Source of the DNA: Acinetobacter sedimenti
GTDB lineage: Bacteria; Pseudomonadota; Gammaproteobacteria; Pseudomonadales; Moraxellaceae
NCBI RefSeq assembly: GCF_022601685.1
Contig: NZ_JAKUML010000013.1
Span: 1-64,000 of the forward strand
Direction: 5' to 3'
Length of the DNA stretch: 64,000 nucleotides
Below the pieces are notes generated by a model. The model was given only the letters and a program-made list of their open reading frames with translations, did not search any database and was not told the origin of the DNA. Below, in pieces: positions 1 to 8,971 of the stretch; positions within the stretch are counted from its first letter, which is position 1, and each line of letters starts with the position of its first letter. The position numbers and the translations under genes were made by a program.

Positions 1-168
1 ATGCTTACAATACTTGTTTAACCCAGTCATAGCGTAACTTTAGCACCTTTTGATTTGTGGTAAAGTTATCTAGACCCAAAGTAATTAAGAGAAAAGAAAA
101 GGGTAAACAGGGAAGTTTGCTATGAAAAAATAAAAGCAGAAATTTTTTCTTATAAAAATATAAATAAA

Positions 169-245
<77 letters not shown>

Positions 246-387
246 TGAAACACTGTTTTAAATTGCGTATTTTACACATATTAAAGCCTTGAATCGGCGC
301 TCATCTTAAACAAGTTAAAAGTAAAAGACAAGCACCGTAGCAAGTATTCGCTTAAAGTTAAATCAAGCAAATATTGATGATATTGGC

Positions 388-1575
388 TTAGAACATTGCA
401 TCTTCAGAGTTGGCAGAAATCTTATGAATCGACAAGTCTGCACCACGAAATTCATCTTCTTCAGAAAGTCGTAAGCCCATGATCAGCTTTAGACCACCAT
501 AGACAATAAATCCGCCAACTAAAGCAAACAAAACTGCAAGCGTAGAGCCGATGAGCTGTGACATCATACTTACGCCACCTAGCCCACCAAAGTACTCTTG
601 CCCCAATACACCGACAGCAAGTCCACCAAATAAACCGCAAACACCATGCAGAGGCCATACACCAAGCACATCATCTACTTTGAGTTTGTTTTGTGTATAT
701 GTGAACAGTTTAACGAATACCGCACCTGCAATAATACCAATGATTAAAGCCCCAACAGGGTGCACCACATCAGAGCCTGCGCAGATCGCAACTAAGCCTG
801 CTAAAGGGCCATTGTGCAAGAAACCAGGGTCATTTCGTCCAACAAAGTTTGCACTTAGCGTACCACCGACCATCGCCATCAATGAGTTGATCGCAACCAA
901 GCCTGAGATTGCTTCGACACGTTGCGCACTCATCACGTTGAAGCCAAACCAACCAACGATCAAAATCCAAGAACCTAAGGCAAGAAAAGGAATAGACGAT
1001 GGCGGATGAGCAGCAATCCGCCCGTCTTTTTTATAACGTCCAGAACGTGCACCAAGCAGGATCACTGCAATAAATGCAATCCAACCACCCATTGCATGAA
1101 CAACGATTGAACCCGCAAAATCATGGAAGCTTGCACCAAAGTTTTGCGTTAACCAATCTTGTAGACCAAAGTTACCGTTCCATACAATCCCTTCAAAGAA
1201 TGGATAAACGAGCGCAACGAGTAGCAAAGTCGCGATCGCTTGAGAACGCATTTTTGCACGTTCAGCGATACCGCCTGAAACAATCGCAGGGATCGCAGCA
1301 GCGAAGGTTAGTAAGAAAAAACAGCGCATCAAATTGAAACCATGATCTTCGGTAAGCGCTGTCGCTGTATGGAAAAAGTGCAACCCATAAGCGATATAGT
1401 AGCCAACAAAAAGATAAGCAATCGACGAAATAGCGAAGTCTGTTAGGATTTTACTGAGCGCATTGACCTGATTTTTATGGCGAACCGTTCCTAGTTCTAA
1501 AAAGGCAAATCCAGCATGCATGGCTAAGACCAATACAGCGCCCATGAGTAAGAAGAAAAGATCTACATTTTGCAT
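388..1575 (-). CDS. amt: Ammonium transporter (Amt/MEP family)
   Basis: An inner-membrane channel for ammonium/ammonia, 395 aa and about 11 hydrophobic segments. It carries the family motif DFAGSIVVHAMGG, with the first pore His, and a second pore His in VWPLHGVCGLFGG near the C-terminus, which together give the twin-His pair. The N-terminus begins directly in the first helix (MQNVDLFFLLMGA), without a cleaved signal peptide. I chose the ATG at 1575 because the upstream in-frame extension does not resemble Amt. There is no glnK beside it, unlike the usual glnK-amtB pair. The upstream region carries a sigma54-type promoter and NtrC-like half sites, so induction under nitrogen limitation is likely. 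Confidence 0.93.
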   Translation of the reverse strand: MQNVDLFFLLMGAVLVLAMHAGFAFLELGTVRHKNQVNALSKILTDFAISSIAYLFVGYYIAYGLHFFHTATALTEDHGFNLMRCFFLLTFAAAIPAIVSGGIAERAKMRSQAIATLLLVALVYPFFEGIVWNGNFGLQDWLTQNFGASFHDFAGSIVVHAMGGWIAFIAVILLGARSGRYKKDGRIAAHPPSSIPFLALGSWILIVGWFGFNVMSAQRVEAISGLVAINSLMAMVGGTLSANFVGRNDPGFLHNGPLAGLVAICAGSDVVHPVGALIIGIIAGAVFVKLFTYTQNKLKVDDVLGVWPLHGVCGLFGGLAVGVLGQEYFGGLGGVSMMSQLIGSTLAVLFALVGGFIVYGGLKLIMGLRLSEEDEFRGADLSIHKISANSEDAMF

Positions 1576-1630
1576 ATTTTGCTCAACTATGGTGCAAAAA
1601 ATAAACTCTATAACGGAATAAGTTTTAATC

Positions 1631-1647
1631 TGCACCAAATTGGTTAA
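1631..1647. promoter_or_regulatory. NtrC-like half site in the amt leader
   Basis: TGCACCAAATTGGTTAA resembles the NtrC consensus (TGCACC, five bases, GGTGCA) in its left arm and the first half of its right arm. It lies downstream of the predicted amt transcription start, so it may be a repressor or low-affinity site, or chance. Confidence 0.35.
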
Positions 1648-1705
1648 AAAGTATCATGTGAATAGAGCCCAATCTATAAACATGCATTATGTGAGCTAAA
1701 ATAAA

Positions 1706-1721
1706 GCAAAAAACGCACCAA
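1706..1721 (-). promoter_or_regulatory. Sigma54 (-24/-12) promoter of amt
   Basis: Read on the minus strand, the motif is TTGGTGCGTTTTTTGC followed by T. It has GG and GC separated by exactly ten bases, with TTGG at -24 and TTGCT at -12, matching the RpoN consensus spacing. The predicted start lies near 1694, leaving a leader of about 120 nt before the amt ATG. Ammonium transporters are classic RpoN/NtrC targets, which supports the call. Confidence 0.65.
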
Positions 1722-1752
1722 CTTTTTATAATAATAGGAATATTTTTGAAAT

Positions 1753-1769
1753 TGCACCAAAATAGTTGT
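1753..1769. promoter_or_regulatory. NtrC-like enhancer site upstream of amt
   Basis: TGCACCAAAATAGTTGT matches the left arm and spacer of the NtrC consensus exactly; the right arm is degenerate. It lies about 60-75 bp upstream of the predicted sigma54 start, a plausible enhancer position. Confidence 0.45.
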
Positions 1770-1850
1770 TGTCTTGAGGTGGGGAGGGAAATTTATGAGA
1801 AAAACTGGCTATAAAAATGTGAAAAATATTTTTGAAGAAATTACAGACAA

Positions 1851-1878
1851 AAAAAAGAGAGCCAATGGCTCTCTTTTT
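1851..1878 (-). terminator. Terminator after the Ala-rich lipoprotein gene
   Basis: AGAGAGCC and GGCTCTCT form an 8-bp stem with a 3-nt loop, flanked by A and T runs so that it can act on both strands. It lies 20 bp after the stop of the lipoprotein gene. Confidence 0.85.
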
Positions 1879-1897
1879 CACTTGATCAGTAAACTGA

Positions 1898-2221
1898 TTA
1901 GTTAGCAGCTTCTTCAGTAGCAACAGCTTCAGCAGCAGCGTCAGTAGCAACAGCAGCAGCATCAGTAGCAGCGTCAGCAGCATCAACAGCAGCGTCAGAA
2001 GCAACAGCAGCAGCGTCAGTAGCTTGATCTACAGCAGCGTCAGCGCCTTCAGTAGTAGCAGCAGCAGCGTCAGCAGCAGCTTCAGCTTCAGTTGCAGCAA
2101 CAGTAGCGTCAGCAGCAGCAGCGTTAGCGTCAGCAGCAGCTTCGTCAGCTTTCTTAGCACAACCAACGAAAGTTAAAGAAGCAGCGATAGCAGTTGCAAT
2201 AGCGATATTTTTGAATAACAT
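1898..2221 (-). CDS. Alanine-rich small lipoprotein, function unknown
   Basis: A 107-aa protein with a type II signal peptide ending in the lipobox LTFVGC, so Cys21 is the expected lipidation site. The mature part is roughly half Ala with regularly spaced Asp, Glu and Thr, and DAA-type units repeat throughout. This composition suggests a long amphipathic, possibly coiled-coil helix anchored to a membrane, as in Lpp-like proteins, but there is no Lpp sequence match that I can see. It is monocistronic, with its own terminator. The repetitive GCA/GCG-rich DNA could permit length variation between strains. I do not recognise a named family. Confidence 0.8.
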   Translation of the reverse strand: MLFKNIAIATAIAASLTFVGCAKKADEAAADANAAAADATVAATEAEAAADAAAATTEGADAAVDQATDAAAVASDAAVDAADAATDAAAVATDAAAEAVATEEAAN

Positions 2222-2567
2222 GGCATCTCTCTCTATAAAGTTGAGATTAAAGTTAAGAACAATTTGTTAACTATCCCTCGCATTGGACGTTTTGCTAACA
2301 AGTCATTCAGCTTGGTTGTTATGCTATCACCACGCAAATTTATTTTCTACTGGGAAAATTGTAGTGATTGATGAAAAAAACAAATTGAGAATGCGAAATT
2401 AAGTAGATTTGGCAATTATGACAAAATTAAAGCATTTTAATTTTAATTTATATTGTTGATATTTAATAAATAAATTTAAACTATCAAAAAATTGAATTTG
2501 CTCAAAAAAATGGCGTAAACGAGTGTAAAAAAGTGTAATGTTTGTCAACCAAAACTAAATTGTATAA
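2222..2567. other. AT-rich intergenic region, no gene seen
   Basis: This stretch between the lipoprotein gene and the rho terminator is very AT-rich and has no supportable ORF. It must hold the lipoprotein promoter, but I could not settle on a clear -35/-10 pair. Confidence 0.6.
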
Positions 2568-2601
2568 AAAAACGCCAAATTTTGTGAAATTTGACGTTTT
2601 A
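2568..2601 (-). terminator. Terminator of rho
   Basis: An inverted repeat with arms AAACGTCAAATTT and AAATTTGGCGTTT, one mismatch and a four-base loop. On the minus strand it is followed by a T run. It lies just past the rho stop codon. Confidence 0.8.
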
Positions 2602-2622
2602 ATTAAGCTGAATTGAGCGAAA

Positions 2623-3885
2623 TTATTGCTTACGTTTCATTTGATCGAAGAAATCATCATTAGTTTTTGCTTCTTTCATGCGATCTAGTAAGAATTCCAT
2701 TGCAGCAAGCTCATCCATTGGGTGAAGTAGTTTACGTAAAATCCACACCTTACGTAGTTTATCTTCATCCATCAGACGCTCTTCACGACGAGTACCTGAT
2801 TTCTTGATGTTCATTGCAGGGAAGACACGTTTTTCAGCGATACGACGGTCAAGCGTGACTTCTTGGTTACCTGTACCTTTGAATTCTTCGTAGATGACAT
2901 CGTCCATCTTACTGCCAGTTTCGATCAATGCAGTCGAGATAATGGTGAGTGAGCCACCTTCTTCAATATTACGTGCTGCACCGAAGAAGCGTTTTGGACG
3001 TTCGAGTGCATGTGCATCCACACCACCAGTTAAGACTTTACCTGAAGATGGAATCACTGTGTTGTAGGCACGAGCTAGACGAGTGATCGAGTCGAGTAAG
3101 ATCACGACATCTTTTTTGTGTTCAACAAGACGTTTGGCTTTTTCAATCACCATCTCTGCAACTTGTACGTGACGTGCAGGCGCTTCATCAAATGTTGACG
3201 CGATAACTTCACCACGAACAGTACGTTCCATTTCGGTGACTTCCTCAGGACGTTCGTCAATGAGAAGTACGATCAGGAAAACTTCAGGGTTGTTGCGAAC
3301 AATCGACTGTGCGATATTTTGTAGCAACATGGTTTTACCTGCTTTTGGCGGTGCAACGATGATAGAGCGTTGTCCTTTACCAATTGGTGCGATCAAGTCA
3401 ACCACACGTGCAGTCAAATCTTCAGTCGAACCATTACCCAATTCCATGACCAATTGCTCAGTCGGGAATAGTGGTGTGAGGTTCTCAAATAGGATTTTAT
3501 TGCGTGAATTTTCAGGTGTATCAAAGTTGATTTGATTCACTTTTAATAGTGCAAAGTAGCGTTCGCTTTCTTTGGGTGGGCGAATCGTGCCCGTAATGGT
3601 GTCGCCTGTACGTAAGTTAAAGCGACGAATCTGTGATGGGCTGATATAGATGTCATCAGGGCCTGCAAGATAAGAACCTGCTGCAGAGCGCAAAAAGCCG
3701 AAACCATCAGATAAAATTTCTAAAACACCATCACCAAAAATTTCTTCGCCGTTCATGGCGTGACGTTTTAATATCGCAAAAATGATGTCTTGTTTGCGAT
3801 TACGAGCCATACCTTCAAGGCCCATAAATTCAGCAATTTTGATCAATTCGCCGATTGGTTTTTTCTTTAGTTCAGTTAAGTTCAT
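2623..3885 (-). CDS. rho: Transcription termination factor Rho
   Basis: The hexameric RNA-dependent ATPase that releases RNA polymerase from untranslated transcripts. It is 420 aa, the usual compact length. A Rho N-domain (residues 1-45) precedes the cold-shock-like RNA-binding domain with GFGFLR around residue 62. The ATPase core has Walker A APPKAGKT at about 178-185, Walker B-type [15 protein letters not shown], and the Q/R-loop region. No insertion is seen. It lies downstream of trxA in the same orientation, as in many gammaproteobacteria, but has its own promoter and a leader of about 230 nt, consistent with the known autoregulation of rho. Confidence 0.98.
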   Translation of the reverse strand: MNLTELKKKPIGELIKIAEFMGLEGMARNRKQDIIFAILKRHAMNGEEIFGDGVLEILSDGFGFLRSAAGSYLAGPDDIYISPSQIRRFNLRTGDTITGTIRPPKESERYFALLKVNQINFDTPENSRNKILFENLTPLFPTEQLVMELGNGSTEDLTARVVDLIAPIGKGQRSIIVAPPKAGKTMLLQNIAQSIVRNNPEVFLIVLLIDERPEEVTEMERTVRGEVIASTFDEAPARHVQVAEMVIEKAKRLVEHKKDVVILLDSITRLARAYNTVIPSSGKVLTGGVDAHALERPKRFFGAARNIEEGGSLTIISTALIETGSKMDDVIYEEFKGTGNQEVTLDRRIAEKRVFPAMNIKKSGTRREERLMDEDKLRKVWILRKLLHPMDELAAMEFLLDRMKEAKTNDDFFDQMKRKQ

Positions 3886-4075
3886 ACGAGGATATTCAGT
3901 GCTTTAGGCTGCGATAAAAAAATAAGATAGAAAAAGCGGGGATGATAAGTTCGCACGTCGCTTTGCAAAGATGCTGTATTGCGAATAGCAAAATACCTGC
4001 ACAGATGCATTCAAAATAATTATTGAGGCTAAAAGCGAGATTTGATAAGCCGAGTGGCGATCTTATTGTTCATCA

Positions 4076-4111
4076 AATCACCTGACAAATGTCATGAATT
4101 GGAGGTGACTT
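4076..4111 (-). promoter_or_regulatory. Hairpin in the rho 5' leader
   Basis: Arms AATCACCT and AGGTGACTT enclose the smaller palindrome TGACAAATGTCA. The element starts only a few bases into the predicted rho transcript. A structured leader would fit attenuation-type autoregulation of rho, but this function is inferred. Confidence 0.45.
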
Positions 4112-4123
4112 AATTGATATAGG

Positions 4124-4152
4124 ACTATAAGAGAGTCTAATTGCTTTGTCAA
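4124..4152 (-). promoter_or_regulatory. Sigma70 promoter of rho
   Basis: On the minus strand a perfect TTGACA -35 is followed by a 17-base spacer and the -10 TATAGT. The predicted start is near 4117, giving an untranslated leader of about 230 nt before the rho ATG. Confidence 0.8.
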
Positions 4153-4270
4153 TTGAAAATCTTACAGAATCTATGCTTTTACAGCATGCTTTTTGATAAC
4201 TCCTCTAAAATAGTTCTGCCTACTGTGTAGGAAAAATTTTAGATCATCATCATTTGTACGTTTTAAGCTT

Positions 4271-4309
4271 TTAAGAAAAATGGTAAGAAAATCGCAATTT
4301 TCTTACCAT
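4271..4309 (-). terminator. Terminator of trxA
   Basis: A perfect 13-bp inverted repeat (ATGGTAAGAAAAT at 4280-4292 and its complement at 4297-4309) with a 4-nt loop, followed on the minus strand by TTTTTCTT. It separates trxA from the rho promoter. Confidence 0.85.
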
Positions 4310-4407
4310 CTGTATTTTGCTGACGTATATCTAACTTAGTTACTAAATCTTATGACCGCTAAATCTTAGTTGATAATTCAAAGAGCGTGCTCTCGAATGA
4401 ATACTTT

Positions 4408-4439
4408 AGATTTAGATGTTGCTAGATTTAGATGTTGCT
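4408..4439. repeat. 16-bp tandem duplication over the trxA stop codon
   Basis: AGATTTAGATGTTGCT occurs twice head to tail with no mismatch. On the minus strand the copy at 4424-4439 holds the last codons of trxA and its stop, and the second copy lies just after it. It looks like a recent slippage or duplication event. Confidence 0.9.
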
Positions 4440-4754
4440 ATTGATAAATTCAACCAATTTTGATTTTGGTGCTGCACCAACTTGTTGTGCAATCACTTCA
4501 CCATTTTTGAAAATCAAAAGAGCTGGGATATTACGGATGTTGTATTTCACTGCAGTATCTTCTGCAGTAGTTACATCGACCTTAGCAATTTTGAGTTTGC
4601 CATCATATTCGCCAGCCAAATCTTCAAGTACTGGTGCAATGGCTTTACATGGCGCACACCAAGCAGCCCAAAAGTCTACGAGTACAGGGGTGTCGCTATC
4701 TAAAACGTCTGATTTAAATTGCTCATCAGATGTATTAATAATTTTGTCTGACAT
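4428..4754 (-). CDS. trxA: Thioredoxin with WCAPC active site
   Basis: A cytoplasmic disulfide reductase of 108 aa, the standard thioredoxin length. The fold is covered by VDFWAAWCAPC (active site about residues 28-36), the buried Asp in VLVDFW, the cis-Pro motif NIPALLIF and a C-terminal helix. The active site is WCAPC rather than the near-universal WCGPC. From memory, Acinetobacter TrxA shares this variant, so it is probably a lineage trait rather than a defect. It would be recycled by thioredoxin reductase and serve ribonucleotide reductase and peroxiredoxins. It has its own terminator before rho. Confidence 0.95.
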   Translation of the reverse strand: MSDKIINTSDEQFKSDVLDSDTPVLVDFWAAWCAPCKAIAPVLEDLAGEYDGKLKIAKVDVTTAEDTAVKYNIRNIPALLIFKNGEVIAQQVGAAPKSKLVEFINSNI

Positions 4755-5083
4755 GGATGGCTCCAGTTATTCATTTGATTCGATATCAAGTGCACCTACT
4801 TTTTTGATCGGATGTTATTGATCAAGATGGGCAGTGATGCAACTTGGCTTAAGGGAATTATGATGGCATTCGATTTTTTTTCAAGTTTTTCAGCCGAATC
4901 AGTCATAGATAGTTTTAATGCTGATCATCGTAATTGGCGATATTTCTATCTAATCTTGCGTTTTATGCAGTTTGATACGTCAAATTTCAGGCGGTATTGG
5001 CGATATTTTTCGACAATTATTCTTTTAAAAAGATGCGTTGTCGATTAGGCTATGGAGGTGAGATTTCGGGATCTTTTTTGAGA
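4755..5083. other. Divergent trxA/ppx intergenic region
   Basis: 329 bp between the two divergent starts, so it must hold both promoters. The trxA start has a TGGAGCC ribosome-binding site. I saw no convincing -35/-10 pair and no credible small gene. Confidence 0.5.
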
Positions 5084-6610
5084 ATGTCAGATTTTTTGAT
5101 TGATGATGAATTGCTTGCTGCAATTGATATGGGGTCAAATAGTTTTCACTTGGCAATAGCACGTGTTGATCACGGCGAAGTGAAAAAAGTTGCATCAATG
5201 TCAGAGAAAGTGCAACTTGCAGCAGGGTTGGATGAGAATAATTATTTGAGTGAGGCTGCGCAACAGCGTGGTTTGGCTTGTCTTTCACGGTTTGTAGGGC
5301 GTTTAAGCGCAGTCCCTCGCAATCGCATGCGTATTGTTGCGACCAACGCACTTCGTCAAGCTGAGAATGGCGACGAATTTATGCAAAAAGCAGCGGAAAT
5401 CTTACCCAAACCAATCGAGATCATTGCCGGGCGTGAAGAAGCACGGCTGATATATCTTGGCGTGTCACATACCATGGCAAATGGCGGGCGTCGTTTGGTG
5501 ATTGATATTGGTGGTGGTTCGACTGAGTTTATTATTGGTGAAAAGTTTGAGCCTTTGAATACTGAATCATTGCAAATGGGCTGTGTGGCTTATACTAAAG
5601 CGTATTTCCCTGATGGTGATATTAGTCAAAAAGCATTTGATAAAGCAGTCGTTGCTGCACGTAAAGAGCTCAGTGCAATCGCCAATACCTACATGAAAAC
5701 AGGTTGGGACACTGTCGTCGGCTCTAGCGGTACGATCAAAGCGTGTCGTCAGATCATGGTCAATATGAATCTGAGCGATGAGCAAGATAATGTCACTCGT
5801 GAAGGTTTGCATAAGCTCAAAGAAAAATTATTAAAAGTTGATCATGTCTCAAAAATTGATTTTGATGGCTTACGAGATGATCGACGTCAGGTTTTGCCAG
5901 CTGGATTGGCGATTTTGTATGCTGTGTTTGATGTCTTAAAAATTGAAAAATTGGCATTTTCTGACGGCGCACTGCGTGAAGGTGTGATGTACGATTTGCT
6001 TGGACGCTTCCGTCATGAGGATATTCGTGATCGCAGTGTACAGGCGATGATGGGTCGCTATGGCGCAGATCAAAAGCAAGCAGAACGTGTGGTAGAAACA
6101 GCGCAACAACTCTTCGATCAATCGGCAGAAGTTTTAGATTTATCTGTGGAAGATGGTGATCTACTACGTCGTGCGGCCTATTTACATGAGATTGGCTTGG
6201 CGATTAGTCATGGTGGCTATCATCGTCATGGCGCATATCTACTACAGCATTCGGATATTCCCGGCTTTTCACAAATCGACCAAAATCATTTGTCCCACCT
6301 CGTTTCGCATCATCGTCGTAAGCTTCGGCAAGATGCCTTGCATGATGTGAAAAAGGTCGGTTCTGAGCGTTTGGCATATCTATGTTTATTGCTTCGCTTG
6401 GCAGTTTTGCTCAATCATAGTCGTAGTGATGCGGATTTGCCTGCCTTTCATTTAAAGGTAAAAAATGAGCAGACTTGGCAATTGACGATTTCTGGTGATG
6501 TGAAACAATGGCCTTTATTGATCGCAGAGTTGCAAGATGAGCAAGCCCAGTTTAAACATTGGCATGTTGAGTTGCTCATTGATTCCGATCAAGATATTCA
6601 AGAAGTTTAA
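5084..6610 (+). CDS. ppx: Exopolyphosphatase (Ppx/GppA family)
   Basis: It releases phosphate from polyphosphate ends, or hydrolyses pppGpp if GppA-like. At 508 aa it is the expected length for the long two-part form. The N-terminal actin-like (ASKHA) fold has the phosphate-binding motifs AIDMGSNSFHLAIARV and VIDIGGGSTEFI, and an HD-like C-terminal region follows. I chose the ATG at 5084 (MSDFLIDDELL) because the upstream in-frame residues do not belong to the family. A GGAGGTGAG lies about 25 bases upstream, which is too far for a normal ribosome-binding site, so the exact start is uncertain. It is divergent from trxA. Ppx versus GppA cannot be settled by sequence reading. Confidence 0.9.
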   Translation: MSDFLIDDELLAAIDMGSNSFHLAIARVDHGEVKKVASMSEKVQLAAGLDENNYLSEAAQQRGLACLSRFVGRLSAVPRNRMRIVATNALRQAENGDEFMQKAAEILPKPIEIIAGREEARLIYLGVSHTMANGGRRLVIDIGGGSTEFIIGEKFEPLNTESLQMGCVAYTKAYFPDGDISQKAFDKAVVAARKELSAIANTYMKTGWDTVVGSSGTIKACRQIMVNMNLSDEQDNVTREGLHKLKEKLLKVDHVSKIDFDGLRDDRRQVLPAGLAILYAVFDVLKIEKLAFSDGALREGVMYDLLGRFRHEDIRDRSVQAMMGRYGADQKQAERVVETAQQLFDQSAEVLDLSVEDGDLLRRAAYLHEIGLAISHGGYHRHGAYLLQHSDIPGFSQIDQNHLSHLVSHHRRKLRQDALHDVKKVGSERLAYLCLLLRLAVLLNHSRSDADLPAFHLKVKNEQTWQLTISGDVKQWPLLIAELQDEQAQFKHWHVELLIDSDQDIQEV

Positions 6611-6715
6611 AATGGTGAACTAGCCTGAGTACGGTTTTAAATTATTCAAATGATGATTCAATTTGATATTTCTAAAATCGACTTAGAGATATAACCGAAG
6701 GAAAGAGTGCATCGC

Positions 6716-7537
6716 ATGAACAGTAAGGCAAAAATATCTCCAACATGGCAAACTGTGCAGATCGCACGTCATGCAGAACGCCCACAGTTTTTGGACTATG
6801 CCAGTGAGATCTTCACCGATTTTGATACTTTACATGGTGATCGTGTCTTCGGTGATGATGGTGCTTTGGTGGGTGGAATTGCACGTTTCTACGGTCAGCC
6901 TGTGATCGTGGTTGGTCAGCATCGCGGACGTAGTACTCGTGAGCGTCTACAACACAACTTCGGTATGTGTAATCCTGAAGGTTATCGCAAGTCACAACGC
7001 CTTTTTGAAATGGCTGAACGCTTTAACTTACCTGTCCTTACCTTTATTGACACAATGGGTGCTTATCCCGGTGTTGGTGCAGAGGAGCGTGGGCAAGCCG
7101 AAGCGATTGCAAAAAATTTAGCACAACTCTCTGCATTAAAAGTCCCTGTGATTGCCACGGTACTTGGTGAAGGTGGCTCAGGTGGTGCGCTTGCGATTGG
7201 TGTTGCCGATCATGTGATGATGCTTTCACACAGTATTTATTCGGTGATTTCACCTGAAGGCTGTGCCTCAATTCTGTGGAAAACTGCTGAGAAAGCAGAG
7301 CAAGCCAGCCAAGCGTTGGCATTGACCGCAGATCGGTTGCATCAGCTTGGAATCGTTGAAACGGTGATTGACGAGGGTGAGGGTGCGCATCTTAATCCAA
7401 TCAAAGTGATGCACGCACTACAAGAACAACTCAAAATCCAACTCGACCGATTAATGCAAATGGATGCAGATGAACGATGCGAAGCACGCTACCAACGTTT
7501 GATGAAGTTTGGCAGCAACAATTTCGCCAACGTTTAA
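6716..7537 (+). CDS. accA: Acetyl-CoA carboxylase carboxyltransferase subunit alpha
   Basis: The alpha subunit of the carboxyltransferase that, with AccD, transfers CO2 from carboxybiotin to acetyl-CoA in the first step of fatty acid synthesis. The length of 273 aa is somewhat below the roughly 320 aa of E. coli AccA, mainly from a shorter N-terminus. Crotonase-like core motifs are visible: [14 protein letters not shown], the segment [29 protein letters not shown] and [21 protein letters not shown] at 6707 is also possible; I prefer the ATG at 6716, with the AAGGAAAGAG ribosome-binding site upstream. It probably heads an operon with tilS, proC and yggT. Confidence 0.96.
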   Translation: MNSKAKISPTWQTVQIARHAERPQFLDYASEIFTDFDTLHGDRVFGDDGALVGGIARFYGQPVIVVGQHRGRSTRERLQHNFGMCNPEGYRKSQRLFEMAERFNLPVLTFIDTMGAYPGVGAEERGQAEAIAKNLAQLSALKVPVIATVLGEGGSGGALAIGVADHVMMLSHSIYSVISPEGCASILWKTAEKAEQASQALALTADRLHQLGIVETVIDEGEGAHLNPIKVMHALQEQLKIQLDRLMQMDADERCEARYQRLMKFGSNNFANV

Positions 7538-8904
7538 TCGCTCAAACGCAAACACTCGATCAAACCTCACAAGACACTTCAATTGTTCTCGCATGTAGCG
7601 GTGGTATGGATTCTATGCTACTGCTTTATTTATTTGCTGATTTGACTTCAGAACAATTGAATCATTGTCGATTCAAAGTCATCTCTATTGACCATCAGCT
7701 TCAAGCCGATAGTGTAAAATGGTCAAACTTGGTTTTACAGCATTGTGCAAAACTGGCTGTACCTTGCAAAGTGATTCAAGTGGATGTGTCTCAGGGGAAT
7801 CTTGAAGCGGAAGCACGCAAAGCACGTTATCACGCTTTTGAAAATGAACTACAAGAAAATGATGTACTAATCCTCGGACATCATCAACAAGATCAAGCCG
7901 AAACTTTGCTAATGCGCCTATTTCAAGGTGCAGGGGTGCGAGGTTTGTCTGTGATGCAGGAATGGCAAGCTCGAACCATTAAAAACTCAAATTTATCTGA
8001 TTTTAAAAAATATTTTATTTGGCGACCGCTTTTATCATTGTCAAAAAAACAGATTCAGCAATGGGCTTCGCAGTTGGGTTTTGAATATGTCAATGATCCA
8101 ATGAATCTTGATGATGAGTTTGATCGAGTGTGGTATCGGCAACAATTATTACCATTGATTGAGCAGCGTATTCCTCATGCGCAGGATAGTTTGTCGAGAA
8201 CTGCAATCTTGATGCAAGATGCCAATCAAATTTTGCAGGAAGTTTTAGCTCAAGATATTCAATACTGTGTCGATGATGCGGGGCGTTTAAATATTTGCAA
8301 TTTAAAAACATTATCTAAGCCACGTCAGCGACAACTTTTATCGGCTTGGATGCAAGCTGATGAAAATTATCGTCCACCATTGGCGATGGTGGAGCGATTA
8401 AATGATGAGGTGATTGATGCACGGCAAGATGCCAGTAGCATGTTGCATTGGTCGCAAGCTTATTTTCTGCGTTATGAAAATGCGTTGTATCGTTATACAA
8501 CAGCAGCGTGGCAAAGCTTACAGCAGTCAATTGATCCATCTGAAATTCAAATCTCTTTGAACAATGTCATTACATTGGTAGGGCATAATTTCCAAATAGA
8601 TCGTGTTCAGGGTGAGCGCATTGGACTTAATTTTGATTTATTGAATCAGACTTTAATGTTGAAACCACGGAAAGGTGGTGAAAAAATTCGGCTTTATGGA
8701 CGAAAAGATCACCGATTATTAAAGAAAATGTTACAAGAAGCCAAAATCGCACCGTGGTTTCGTCATCAAATTCAAATATTGATGTACCATAATACGCCGT
8801 TGGGTGTGTTTACACCGTTGGGATTTTGGTTGGCAGACAGTGGGTTTGTCGAACCAAATGGTTGGTTGCCAATGCTTGAGGGTGAATTTTCACCTGATGA
8901 GTAG
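7477..8904 (+). CDS. tilS: tRNA(Ile)-lysidine synthase
   Basis: TilS ligates lysine to C34 of tRNA-Ile2(CAU), which switches its decoding from AUG to AUA; the gene is essential. The protein has 475 aa. The PP-loop SGGMDS lies at residues 41-46, and the N-type ATPase domain continues with [15 protein letters not shown] and the tRNA-contact segment [16 protein letters not shown]. TilS substrate-binding and C-terminal domains follow, the latter around [14 protein letters not shown]. The start overlaps the end of accA by 61 bp; no in-frame ATG lies between it and the PP-loop, so the overlap is probably real and implies coupled translation. The candidate substrate tRNA lies at 169-245. Confidence 0.95.
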   Translation: MRSTLPTFDEVWQQQFRQRLIAQTQTLDQTSQDTSIVLACSGGMDSMLLLYLFADLTSEQLNHCRFKVISIDHQLQADSVKWSNLVLQHCAKLAVPCKVIQVDVSQGNLEAEARKARYHAFENELQENDVLILGHHQQDQAETLLMRLFQGAGVRGLSVMQEWQARTIKNSNLSDFKKYFIWRPLLSLSKKQIQQWASQLGFEYVNDPMNLDDEFDRVWYRQQLLPLIEQRIPHAQDSLSRTAILMQDANQILQEVLAQDIQYCVDDAGRLNICNLKTLSKPRQRQLLSAWMQADENYRPPLAMVERLNDEVIDARQDASSMLHWSQAYFLRYENALYRYTTAAWQSLQQSIDPSEIQISLNNVITLVGHNFQIDRVQGERIGLNFDLLNQTLMLKPRKGGEKIRLYGRKDHRLLKKMLQEAKIAPWFRHQIQILMYHNTPLGVFTPLGFWLADSGFVEPNGWLPMLEGEFSPDE

Positions 8905-8971
8905 TGCGCAAAAGAGCAACTGACAATTTGAATATTAATTTAAAAGTTAAAGCATCGAGGTCAATGTAACA

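Noticed and set aside
4812..5048. A small plus-strand frame in the trxA-ppx gap
   Set aside because: Aromatic-rich composition typical of non-coding AT-rich DNA, no ribosome-binding site.
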